A stretch of DNA of 64,000 nt from Conus ventricosus (Eukaryota > Mollusca > Gastropoda > Neogastropoda > Conidae): assembly GCA_018398815.1 (NCBI GenBank), contig CM031595.1, positions 141,111,614-141,175,613 of the forward strand, written 5' to 3'. How positions within the stretch are numbered: the first letter of the stretch is position 1; each line of letters starts with the position of its first letter. Made by a program: the position numbers and the translations under genes. The notes beneath the pieces are model-generated. The model was not told where the DNA came from, did not search any database, and saw only the letters and a program-made list of their open reading frames with translations. Positions 1 to 10,387 of the stretch are shown piece by piece.

Positions 1-70
1 TGATAGCAATGATATGGCCCCTCCAGGTCGGCTGGGCTGTACTCTGCAACTGAATTGCATCACAAGTTGA
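1..70 (+). repeat. LINE 3' tail fragment
   Basis: The window opens inside the 3' tail that ends the LINE A copies further on ('gatatggcccctccaggtcg' followed by 'gctgggct'). The GGCC..GGTC inner stem of the tail hairpin is kept. The body of the element lies outside the window. Confidence 0.7.
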
Positions 71-359
71 CGTTTCCATCTAGTCCAATTTGATGCCTAC
101 GTAAATGCTGCCAGAAACAAAACTGAAGTACACAGTGACAATGTTTGATTTGTATAGAGGAAATTTGTCGGATCCCAAACTGATATCCTTTATTACTAAG
201 AAACATCATGGTTCTTTTATATTTCTGCAGCCAGACAGCTTATCCAACATAAAACGTTGACACGATGCATGTTGGAAAAGCAGTAGTTGATCCTTTCCTG
301 TACTGTCTGAGAAATCTTTAGTCGGATGACAGGACTATATCCTCATAGTTCACACCCAT

Positions 360-1054
360 CGTTTCAATCTGTGTAAGTATTCGGAATTGATTTATGCAGA
401 CATAAACAACAAACTACAACACTGCACAGGCAATGAGGTGAAACAAAGGGGACAAAAACTAGGATGGCACAGACATCTTACAGTGGATTGAACATCTGGT
501 AATCAGCAGTGTTGTTCTGCTGGAGCATGTGAAAGATCCTCGGTGCTACTGAGATGTCGAAGTCACTACATGGAAATTCCAGCCGAAGACCGAATCGTTG
601 GTAGTATATCGTCTGTGGACTCAAAATGCACACCCTTCGATCAGTGATAGGTATGACATGTGTTTTTATACTTGTGCAGTTAGATAGCTATCCGGGAATA
701 AAAAGCTGATTATGGGGTATTTTGGGAAAACACAAGTTGATCATTTCCCGTACTGTCAGGTTAAACGCTCATATAAAGATGATAGGCATCCTTGATGCAA
801 TTAAACAAATGTTGTCTGCATCAAACGTTGCCATGTTCCTTTTCATCTCCCTCTTTTCCTGCTTCTAATTTGTTTGCTTTTCCAATTCACTTTCATCCGT
901 CCGCTGAAATAGTCGGCTGTCAAATTAAACACGTACTTACGTACGTGGTAATTAATATTCTGTATACAAAATTGGTGGCATTGCACTGAATCATATGGGA
1001 ATTCTTTTCAGCCAAACAGAACAGAAAACAATGGCAGTCGTCTTCCTTACAACG
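360..1054 (+). repeat. Dispersed non-coding repeat R, copy 1, first part
   Basis: From about 640 this matches 12860-13255 almost continuously (shared landmarks 'gtgtttttatacttgtgcag', 'aacgttgccat', 'aaacacgt', 'acagaacagaaaacaa'). 540-650 also resembles 2310-2395 ('cgtctgtggRctcaaaatgc'). No reading frame survives between copies, so the repeat appears non-coding. The copy continues at 1230-1263 and 1945-2391 after two insertions. Confidence 0.7.
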
Positions 1055-1223
1055 CGGATCAGCTCATTACTCCCCCGTATCGTTACTCCCCCGGCTCTTT
1101 ACTCCCCCGGCTCGGTTAGGGTTAGGATTAGGGTTAGGAGTAACGAGCCGGGGGAGGGTTAGGGTTAGGGAGTAACGAGCCGGGGGAGTAACGAGCCGGG
1201 GGAGTAATGAGATGGTCCCCTTC
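1055..1223. mobile_element. Foldback/MITE-like insertion with telomere-like core
   Basis: Relative to the homologous stretch at 13190-13260, 169 bp are inserted here. The insert carries a perfect 15-bp inverted repeat, CTCATTACTCCCCCG at 1063-1077 and its complement at 1197-1211. Shorter copies of 'TTACTCCCCCGGCTC' point inward from both sides. It is flanked by ACAACG at 1049-1054 and 1224-1229, which looks like a target-site duplication. It has no coding capacity. The uninterrupted copy at 13 kb serves as the empty site. Confidence 0.75.
1114..1170 (+). repeat. Interstitial telomere-like (TTAGGG) repeats
   Basis: Two short runs of TTAGGG units (1114-1138 with one variant TTAGGA, and 1156-1170) sit in the loop of the foldback insertion, separated by one 'gagccgggggag' unit. 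TTAGGG is the usual telomere unit in molluscs and vertebrates. Here it is part of a small mobile insertion, not a chromosome end. Confidence 0.75.
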
Positions 1224-1263
1224 ACAACGTACACTCCATGTAATGGCCCCAAAACATTTTTTT

Positions 1264-1944
1264 GATAACAGCCGTGTGGGCATTCGAGGCAGAGAGGTGG
1301 TTGATCAACTTGCCAAGAGTGCCACAAGGAAACGTTGAGCAGGTTGTCTATTCCTCACACTGATATGAAACCCAAAACACAGGTTTACGTCAAGACCTCT
1401 TGCAAGAAGAATGGAACTCGCAGACGGATAACAAACTATTTGAAATCCGTCCAGACCTGAAGAGTTTTTACCATGTTTCAGAGGCGGCCATAAAGACGAA
1501 ACAATCTTGTGCCGTTTGCATTACAGGTTACTCGTTTTACACCCATTCTTATCTTTTAAAATGTGAAGAAGCTCCGTGATGCATTCCATGTCACGTACCA
1601 CTCATAGTGAGAAATATTCTTTTAGAATGTTGGGACTTGCATGACATGAGACATAAACACTTTATAGCAGACTCTATGAAAACTTTGTTCAGAGACGTCC
1701 CCCTAACGTGATCTTTGAGTTTGTAAAAGAGATTAACATTTTTCATCTAAGATTTTACGTAAGAAAAATTTTTTACCGAAGTTTCTGGTACGTGTTTAGA
1801 AGGTGTATTTTAAAGAAATGCAATGAATGTTTTTTGTTGTTTTTTCATGACTTGTGAGTTGATTTTAACGTAGTGACAGCCCTGATATGGCCCTTTCCGG
1901 TCGGCTGGGCTATAAACAACATTACCTTACATTACAAGGTGAAA
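1264..1944 (+). mobile_element. LINE A copy 1, 5'-truncated 3' end
   Basis: This is a decayed copy of the C-terminal part of an RNase H-bearing LINE. It matches 17960-18610 in order: 'gtgggcattcgagg', 'gccaagagtgccacaa', 'gacataaacactttat', then the 3' tail hairpin at 1878-1911 and 'aaacaacattacctta'. The homologous residues cover the end of RNase H (VDQ.AKSAT) and the C-terminal extension, but frames are broken repeatedly. It interrupts repeat R copy 1 relative to copy 2 at about 13285. The target duplication was not resolved. Confidence 0.8.
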
Positions 1945-2391
1945 CAAAAATAGACAAAATCAAAATAAACCAGGGGGGGTACGTTAAAAGAATGTTAAAC
2001 GTCACATTTAGCAAATTCCTGTCACACTATGGTTTCCATGTACAGTTTTGATGATTGCATTTCACATAAACTTCAGACTGGTCGACTGAGCAGCATGCTC
2101 AGTACATAAGCAATTTTTTTTAAAAACACAACGAAGCGAAAAATGACCACAAGGAAAACTGAAACAAACAATTAATAATCAATCAAACAAAATATTCTTA
2201 AATTAGTGTATAAGTTTTAGGGCAACAAACTGTCACAACATACGACGAAGCGAAATAGAATCATAGAGACAGTGGTGCTTTTGATGTGGTTTCACCAAAC
2301 TCCAAGTTCTGCTAAGTGTTCAACTGAAGACCGATCGATCGTTGGCAGTCGATCGTCTGTGGGCTCAAAATGCACGTTATTAATGACAGGT
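1945..2391 (+). repeat. Repeat R, copy 1, second part
   Basis: Matches 13290-13720: 'tagacaaaaNcaaaataaacc', 'gtcgactgagcagcatgctc', 'gggcaacaaactgtcacaac', 'ctggtttcaccaaactcc'. It is non-coding. It ends at the TGACAGGT (2384-2391) that flanks the nested LINE block. Confidence 0.7.
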
Positions 2392-2742
2392 ATCACAGGT
2401 TTCAAAAGCAGGTGCACAGGCTTATGTCAAAGACCTTCGGCAGGAGAAATGGAACTTGCAGACGGATAACAAATTGTACAAAATCCGTCCAAACCTGAAA
2501 GATTTTTGCTATGTTCCCAAGGTGGCCGTAAAGACGAAACAGTCTTGTGCCGTTTGCATACAGGCCGCTCGTTTTACTCCAATTCTTATCTTTTAAAATG
2601 TGAAGAAGCTCGTGGTGCATTCCATATCATATTCCACTCGCTGTGAAATATATTCTTATTCTTTTAGAGTGCTGGGACCTGATGATATGAGACATAAACA
2701 CTTTACAGCAGACTTGATGAAAACCTTCTTCAGAGATGTCCC
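2392..2742 (+). mobile_element. LINE A copy 2, left piece
   Basis: Homologous to 18070-18390 (C-terminal extension of the LINE A ORF: 'cttatgtcaaagacc', 'gagacataaacactttacagcagact'). It stops exactly at 'agagatgtccc' (2732-2742) and resumes with the same 11 bp at 12328. The copy is therefore continuous once the intervening 9.6 kb is removed. TGACAGGT at 2384-2391 and 12572-12579 is the likely target duplication of this copy. Confidence 0.85.
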
Positions 2743-3315
2743 GGGACCAGACTGCCTCCAATTCAGTAGTGGGCGACCATCCCCAACCCGGCGGGCCCCC
2801 AGGTGGCGGATAAGGGAACGGCCCTCAGATATGGGGGTTAGCTGCGAATAAGCAGTCCCGGGCCAACTGGCGATGTTCCTACCAGGACGGGGTGGGTCAA
2901 CAGGTGGCACTGTTGTCCTCACTGAAATACTCCATGTGTCCTAAAACGGGCTCATCATGCGGTCAAGAGGCGCGTTATAACCTCTAGCCACGGGGTGGGA
3001 TCCCCGGAAAAACAATCCCCCCCTGTGCTCACAGGGTAGGACGTACGGCCATGAGCTAAGGGTGAGCACCCCAAAAGAAAACTCCAGCTGAAGACGGAGG
3101 TATCGGGCCACTGGCGCAAACTAAAACCACGTACCACGCATCTACGCTTTCATGATGATGCAGTCCACAGAAATTCGATGTGGCGCTCGACCTTCGGAAA
3201 CCCGCCGGGGAGGTCGGGAGCCGGGCCCTATGCCTCAAAAGGGCCCATCCCAAGCAGTCGGTGGTCGGACAAGGAAATTCCGCATGCCTATGCGAGGAAG
3301 AAGGAGACCTCACCT
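2743..3315 (+). promoter_or_regulatory. LINE B 5' UTR
   Basis: A GC-rich leader beginning 'gggaccagactgcctccaa' directly after the target duplication, so the element looks complete at its 5' end. LINEs of this kind carry an internal promoter here, but no specific element could be picked out. Short open frames at 3152-3433 run into the endonuclease frame. Confidence 0.45.
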
Positions 3316-5096
3316 CCTGCTGGTGCCAAGCAAACAATATCGCCCAGAATGCTCAACATTCTTCCAGTGGAATGCAGAAGGGGTGCATAAGAAGAAACTT
3401 GGCCTGGCAGAAAGGATGCAACAAGAAAATTGATTTGCATGTGTCCAAGAGACATTTGACCGTAAACCATCGCTTTCAAGTGAGGGGTTACGAGACCATC
3501 AGGTTGGACCGTGAGGAAAGAAGCAAAGGAGGGGTGCTTGTCTTGGTGCGGAATTCCATCGCCGCACAAGAACTCAAGTTCAACACCAATCAACAGGCAG
3601 AGATCCAAGGGGTTGATATAGTCCTTAAAGAACACATCAGGATCTACAATGTCTATTGCCCTCAAGATCGTGATCTTTCCCTCACATACATGAACATCCC
3701 AGACAACAACTGTGTGGTGGTGGGAGATTTTAACAGTCACTCAGAGAGATGGGGCTATGACGAGACGGGCAAGAGAGGCGAAGAAGTTGAGGATTGGGAG
3801 ATTGACACACATCTTCATCTCGTCAACCAAGAAGATGATGAACCCACCTTCTACTCTAGACGCTGGATGACCACGTCAACACCAGATCTAGCGTTCGCCA
3901 CCAATGACTTGTTTGTCAGAACCAAAAGAACAGTCCTCAACCAGCTTGGAGGAAGTGACCACAAGCCCGTAAAACTCTCTATCAACCTCAACTTGCAGGC
4001 TCCTCAAGCAAAGTGTTTTCCCTGCTGGAATTATAAAAAGGCGGATTGGACTCTCTTCGGAGACCCTCACAGACACATACACAAAGCCAATCAACATCAG
4101 GCAGAAGGACTCAAACAGAGGTTTCAAGACTTCACAAAGGCCGTCTTGAAAGCTGCTACAGATCCATCCCAAGAGGAGCACGCAAAAACTACAAGCCCTA
4201 CTGGACAGAGGAAACTGCAGAATCTGGAAGATGCTGTTACGGAAGCCAGGGACCGAGCAGAAAAGCAGCCATCACTGGAGAACAACATAGCGCTGAAGGA
4301 AGTAACTGCCAGATACAAGCTGTCCTGCGCACAAGCTGCAAGGAAAAGCTGGCAAGAGAAAACTGAAAGCCTGAATCTTGACAAGGATGGCAGCAAGCTG
4401 TGGAAACTGGCTAGAACCCTCAGTAACGAAACAACAAATCAGTCCACAATAACAATACAAGAAAATGGAAATTACCCTCTTGGAAAGAAAGCAGCAGACC
4501 ACTTCATAGACGTCTATGAAAACATCAGCAATCTGGAAGTCCCTCCTGAACATAGAGCTGCAGTGCACAGGGCCCAAGGTGAACTTCATGAGAAAGAACC
4601 CCAAGAGGAAGTCATGACCACAGCTTTCACAGAGAAAGAGCTGGAGGAAGCGTCGCAGAGCCTCAACCTGAAGAAGTCACCTGGGCCAGATGGAATCACC
4701 AATGAAATGATTCTGCATCTTGGGATGAAGAGCAAGGCAGTCCTTCTAACAATTTTTAACTCCAAGGAAGACAGGATCAGTACCACAGTGTTGGAGGGAA
4801 GCAGACATGATCCCCATTCACAAAAAGGGAAATGACAAGTCGAAGGCTGACAGCTACAGACCCATCAGCCTTACAAGCTGCTTAGGAAAGCTGATGGAGA
4901 GACTTGTCAACACAAGGCTTGTCTGGCACCTTGAGGAGCATCAGCTGCTGAGCCCTGAACAGGCAGGCTTCCGCCAACACAGATCAACAGAAGATCAGAT
5001 CATTTCATCACGCAAAGCATTGAGGACGCCTTCCAAGAAAAGAAGAACACGCTTGCTGTCTGGATTGACATGGAGAAGGCGTTCGACAAAGTCTGG
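3316..5096 (+). pseudogene. LINE B ORF2, endonuclease and N-terminal RT (frameshifted)
   Basis: An AP endonuclease-like domain begins near 3360 as 'QWNAEGVHKKKLGLAERMQQ' in one frame and continues in the next frame after a shift near 3430 (VNHRFQVRGYETI). The catalytic landmarks GDFNSHS (3722 onward) and GGSDHKPV (about 3950) are intact. A long open stretch follows to the RT start, LKKSPGPDGITNEM (about 4665-4710). A frame change at about 4790 leads into IPIHKKGN..ADSYRPISLTS and EQAGFRQHRSTEDQ. The frame ends at DMEKAFDKVW (about 5067-5096), the first catalytic Asp motif, where another LINE enters. At least two frameshifts make it non-functional. Confidence 0.85.
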
Positions 5097-5151
5097 GGGT
5101 CGGGAGCAACGGGCGCGGGGAGAGAGAAAAAAAAAGAAGGAAAACATGGTG

Positions 5152-5183
<32 letters not shown>

Positions 5184-5860
5184 GAGTGACACGGTGTTCG
5201 GATGGCGGAGATGGGCTGAACTCGTGTAAGACTTGTTACAACGCCTCGATCCTCGTGAACATGCTTAAGAAACAGCCCTGTTAGGCAGTCCGACCACGAC
5301 CCTTTCTATGTAAAGTCGATCAGAGGCATGCATGCGCTTGTTCGCTCACGGTCACGCGCGTGTGCTTGGGCGGGCGCGCGTGTGCCTGCGTGTGCGCGCA
5401 CTTGCGGCGCGCGCGCGCGCACGCTCACGCACACGCGCACACACTGATATCGAATTAAGAACGCTATATTGTTATCGTTGATGCACACTTCCTTACCTCC
5501 TTATGGAGTTGTTCTTGAAAGGTGATGCTCACTGTTTCTCTCGCTCGCCATTGACCGTCAGAGGGAATTTAGTCTTTTTCCTTTTGCTTTTCTGATTGTT
5601 ATTGTTAAATTTTTGTTTATTTTTTTGCTTTTCTTTGTATGAGAGTGAGTTTACGGATGCATAAAGGATCATTACTTTTCTGGATTTTTGTACGTTATGT
5701 CAAAAGTGCATTGTTACGAGGCAATCTTGAATTATTTTATGTTGTTTTCTACATCAATTCATGCAATACTTATGACCTGGTTTCACAGATATAGATGCAT
5801 GTTTTACTGTTAATGCACATATTACAAATAAGGAATGATGATGACTAAAACAATGGAGAC
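5097..5860 (+). other. LINE T 5' UTR, including poly-T and GC/CA-rich tracts
   Basis: The 5' end is GC-rich, followed by a poly-A-ish stretch, T(26) near 5156-5182 and a (GC/CA)n zone around 5380-5445. No ORF1-like protein (coiled coil, RRM or zinc knuckle) is visible ahead of the endonuclease, although L1/Tx1 elements usually have one. Confidence 0.5.
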
Positions 5861-5861
5861 T

Positions 5862-6690
5862 TTAACAATTGCGTCTCTAAACTGTCAGGGATTGGGGATA
5901 TGAAAAAAAGAAGGGATGTCTTCCATTATCTGAAACAGAAAAAGTTTTCAATATATTGTCTGCAAGATACTCATTTTAGTGACAAACTAGAAAAATATGT
6001 AAACTCTGAATGGGGCTATAAATGTGTGTTTGCGTCTTATAAATCAAACTCTAGAGGAGTGGCTGTTCTCTTTTCAAACAACTTTGAATTTAAAATAACT
6101 AAAGTTCATCGTGATATAAACGGAAATTTTTTTACTGGTATCATTTACTGCTTTTGATAAGGATTTCCTTTTGGTAAATGTCTATGGCCCAAACAAGGAT
6201 AACCCGACATTTTATAATTCACTTAGGGAAACTATAAAAGGTTGTAAAAATAACAATGTAATTGCAGTTGGTGACTGGAATATTGTATTAAACCCAACCA
6301 TTGATAGTTGTAATTATATACATGATAATAACCCGAGAGCTAAAAGAGGCACTTGAAAATATTGATAGAAGAACTTGGATTGACAGATATCTGGAGAGAG
6401 AGCAATCAGAATGTAGGCGCTACACTTGGAGAAACCCAACACCACTTAAGCAAAGCAGACTAGACTTTTTCTTGTTATCTGATTATTTGTACTGGTATTT
6501 TGAAGATGCTGACATCATCCCGGGATACCGTTCTGATCACTCTATAATTACATTGCAACTAAAATTTGGTAAAAATGAAAAGAAACATACTTTTTGGAAA
6601 TTTAATTGTTCCTTGCTTAAGGATAGGCAATATGTGGATGAAATTAATCAGGAAATCATAAATGTGACAAAAGAATACGCCGCAGATTAA
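5862..6690 (+). pseudogene. LINE T endonuclease domain (broken)
   Basis: An AP-type endonuclease of the L1/Tx1 kind. It opens with TIASLNCQGLGD, followed after a frame change by KRRDVFHYLKQKKFSIYCLQ and DTHF. Next come LVNVYGPNKDNP (about 6175), AVGDWNIVLNP (about 6265) and YRSDHSIITL (about 6528-6557), which carry the expected Asn, Asp and His catalytic residues. At least three frame changes (near 5900, 6157 and 6350) separate these blocks, so the copy cannot make a working enzyme. Confidence 0.85.
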
Positions 6691-8220
6691 CTGCAACAAT
6701 GAAACAATTGATGAAATAGATAAAGGTAAAATTGAACTTAAAATCTCAGACAAACTATTTTTAGATTTTCTACTAATGAAAATAAGAGGAAAAACTATCG
6801 CATATGCCACGATGAAAAAAAAGAAAACTACAGAAACTGAAAAGGAACTCATGAAAGATATTCAAACTCTTGAAAGATGGACCATAAAACAGAAGACGTA
6901 ATGAAAAAACTATACGAGAAAAATCAGGAGTTGAGAACAATTAGAGATACGAGAATGGAAGGTGTACTCTTAAGATCAAAAGCCAGATGGGTTGCTGATG
7001 GTGAAAAAATTTCTAAGTATTTCTGTAGTCTTGAGAAAAGAAACTACATTAGCAAACAAATGACAAAACTTTATAACTAAGGATAATGAGATAATAGACG
7101 ACCATAAAGAGATCTTAAATGAAGTGAAAATATTCTATGAGAATTTGTATAGGGGAAGAGATGTAGAAAATTGTGCAGTAGAAAGCTTGGTTAATGAAAT
7201 TCCCAAATTAACACAAAACAAGGAACAATGTTAGATGGTCCAATAACTATAGAGGAAGCTAGCCAAGTTCTGAAAAATATGAAAAATGGTAAAAGCCCTG
7301 GCACAGATGGATTTACGGTAGAATTCTTTAAATTCTTTTGGAAACAACTGGGACCATATGTAGTGAGGTTCACTAAATGAAGCATTTAAACATGGAGAAC
7401 TTTCATCAACACAAAAAGAAGGTCTAATTATTTGCATCCCTAAAGGCGATAAATCTAAGGAATTTATAAAAAATTGGCGACCTGTATCTCTCTTAATGTA
7501 ATATACAAATAGGATCTTCGTGTATTTCCAATAGAATTAAAACGTCATACCAACACTTATAAATGAGGATCAGATGGATTCATAACTAATAGATATATAG
7601 GAATAATATTAGATTAAATATGATTTGATTAACAAATCTACAGATGAAAATCTTCTGGCTTACTACTTAGTATTGATTTTGAAAAGGCCTTTGACTCATT
7701 GGATTGGAGTTTTATGTTTAAGGTTTTTAAAAGCATATGGTTTTTGGAGATGGTGTTTGCCGTTGGATTGAAACTTTTTATAAAGACATCAGATCAACTG
7801 TTAGTATAAATGGCCACACTGCACAATGGTTTAAGTTGAAAGAGGTTGTAGACAGGGAGACCCTATCTCTCCATATTTGTTTGTCCTGTGCGTGGAAATT
7901 TTAGCTATCATGATCAGGGAAGACAAAGATATAAAAGGAATAAAGATAAATAATATTGAACATAAAATTTCGCAGTTTGCAGATGATACACAGTTTTCAA
8001 TGAGGGTGACGAGAATCATTTAACCGATCCATATTTATCCTAGACAGATTCAGCAAGATTTCTGGCCTATGTTATAACTGTGATAAAACACAAAACAATT
8101 TGGGTAGGAAATAAAAAAAGATCAAAAAAAGTATATTTCCCCATCTGAAAATGATATGGAATCCCCCTAAATTCAAAATACTGGGAATCTTGGTTTACTC
8201 AAGATTTAAATAATTGTGAA
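6691..8220 (+). pseudogene. LINE T reverse transcriptase domain (broken)
   Basis: RT landmarks appear in the order of L1-type LINEs but spread over several frames: KNGKSPGTDGFTVEFFKFFW (about 7281-7340), KGDKS..WRPVSL (about 7443-7490), IDFEKAFDSLDW (about 7671-7705, first catalytic Asp), RQGDPISPYLFVLCVEIL (about 7850-7905) and QFADDTQ (7972-7992, catalytic Asp pair). The conserved blocks can still be aligned by eye, which suggests a moderate age. Confidence 0.85.
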
Positions 8221-9586
8221 ACCCTAAACTACAATGAAAAATTTGCAGAGGTTAAAATGTTATTTAAAATTTGGTCACAAAGAACCATTACTCCAATTGG
8301 GAGAGTAGCTGTGTTAAAATCTCTAATTCTGTCTAAACTAATACATCTTTGGATTTTACTACCTGATCCACCTGACCATTTTGTACAAAAACTCCAAAAG
8401 TTATGTTTTCAATTTGTTTGGAATGGAAAAGGGGACAGGATTAGTAGAAAAACGGCAGTAAAAGGTGTACAACAAGGTGGTTTGAACATACCAGATATTC
8501 GAAAGTATATATATGCTCTGAAACTTTCATGGCTGAGAAAATATAAAACAGCGAATCATAAATGGATACATATTGCAGTTGAAATGTATCCTTTTCTTAA
8601 AAACTTTTAATGTTACGGACCAATGTACGGTTTAAATTTTTCAAACATTAACCCTTTTTGGACTCATACTTTCAAAGCATATAGAAACTTTTGCCTCAAT
8701 ATTACGCCAAAAAATGTTTGTGAGGTGCTAGATGAACCTGTTTTTCTACAACGAAAAAATCAAAATAGGTAATGCTGTCATCAAACAAAACAATGTAATT
8801 AAGAAAGGGAAAATATTCCATCAGGCATTTCTGAAAGAAAACTGGGGAATTTTTCAAACATAGAGAATTTATTTTAAGTACACACTTGTCTGTTGACTTT
8901 ATTACGTACTATGGGTTGGATTTCGTCAATAAAACAATACCTAAGAAAAAACGAAATACAAATTAAAAACAATACTAATTACATTCATGATGTGCCTAAT
9001 GCATTGAAAATTATAACAAAACACCAATAAAGGAGCAAAACGATATTATGAAAACTTTACATCAGACAATAATAAACCTAACTGCTGCTCAAAGTGGTCA
9101 GAAAAAATGAACCCAGTCATTTCTTGGAAGAATGTATTTTATAAAATCAGTAAAATCAAGGATGTAAAACTGAAATGGTTGCAAATGAGAATCATACACC
9201 GAATTATTGCGACTAATATCGTTTTGAATGCAATGGGGTTAACCGATACCTTACAGTGTTCATTTTGTAATGAGGAAAGAGATTCCATTGAACATTTTTA
9301 TGGAATTGCAAATATGCCACAAGTATTTTGGAAATCTCTCAAAAAACTATTGAATGAAAAATGTGAACACACGTATAATGTTGGAATTTCATGTGAACTT
9401 GTAATTTTCGGAGTGGGACGAATGCTTAAAAGTGATTCTGTCTTAGAGTTTATTGTAATGTTTGCAAGATTGTTCATTTATAGATGCAAAATGGAAAATA
9501 ATCTTCCAGATATATTTGTTTTCCAAAGACAATTAAATGCCAGATATAAGATGAAGAATATAACGCTAAAATTAACTATAATTTAA
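8221..9586 (+). pseudogene. LINE T C-terminal region (broken)
   Basis: Two open pieces flank a frame-broken centre. 8257-8610 has the L1/Tx1-typical signature 'FVWNGKGDRISRKTAVKGVQ' with QGGLNIPDIRKY and ALKLSWLRKY. 9107-9586 contains KWLQMRIIHRIIATNIVLN and a Cys/His block C-S-F-C..SIEHF, corresponding to the C-terminal zinc knuckle. The stop is at 9584-9586. Confidence 0.8.
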
Positions 9587-10020
9587 CAGATTTCAATAAC
9601 ACCTGGAACGCATATAAACCAATTTTCTTTCTATAAACAGCAGTTTAAACAAGAAAGGGAGAGAAAAAAGGGAGGAAAAAAGGGAAACAAAAAAAAATCT
9701 ACTCTCAAACACAAACAATGATGTTGTGATCTTAAATTAATTTAAATGTGCCTCTGTAGAATTTTCTGTTGAATGGATGACTGCCTCGATCTAAAATAAA
9801 ATATTTAAGGGACTAGGGGAAGGATAAAGAGAGAAAAGAAAACTGTATTGTTCTTTCCACCCTCCCCAAGTTAAATATCATGCACCAGTTATTACAGTTC
9901 TTCTCCTTTTCATAACCTATAGTGATGATCATTGATACACGGCTGTGCCATATTTATACCTGTATGTATGCATAGACGTATATTGGTATATATGTTTGCA
10001 TCTCTCTCTCGCTCTTCTCT

Positions 10021-10076
<56 letters not shown>

Positions 10077-10387
10077 GTGTGTGTGCGAATGTGTTTATGT
10101 TTATGTGTAGATAAGTGAACGTATGTATAAGGGGATAAGTCATATTGACTTGTTTTTTGTTATCGTTTAGTTTGACTTTCTCTGTTGCAACGGAAATAGT
10201 TGTAATCTGTCTCTGCGCACTGTCCTTTTTTTGGGCGCGCCTGTCAACTCTTGTAATGTTGCATTTAAAAAAAAAAAATACATGACCACACAACATGAAA
10301 ACGAAAATGTTAATAAAAAAAACAAGCAACAAAAAGGTGAATAAATAAATGACTTATAAAGGTCTTAAAAAAAAAAAAAAAAAAAAA
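9587..10387 (+). other. LINE T 3' UTR, (GT)n microsatellite and poly-A tail
   Basis: An A-rich non-coding stretch contains (GT)n from about 10022 to 10083. It closes with A(23) at about 10368-10390, merging with the target duplication. Nothing else was recognised in it. Confidence 0.75.

Larger units (their letters stand above)
5097..10387 (+). mobile_element. LINE T: L1/Tx1-like LINE inserted in LINE B
   Basis: A near full-length L1/Tx1-type element: 5' UTR, endonuclease, RT, long C-terminal region, 3' UTR with a (GT)n tract and a terminal poly-A (10361-10390). 'aaagtctgg' at 5088-5096 and again at 10388-10396 is the target duplication; the exact edge is blurred by the poly-A. The insertion lies directly after the RT motif 'KAFDKVW' of LINE B, and LINE B resumes in the same reading sense at 10391. 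The element is younger than LINE B but already carries many stops and frameshifts. Confidence 0.88.
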
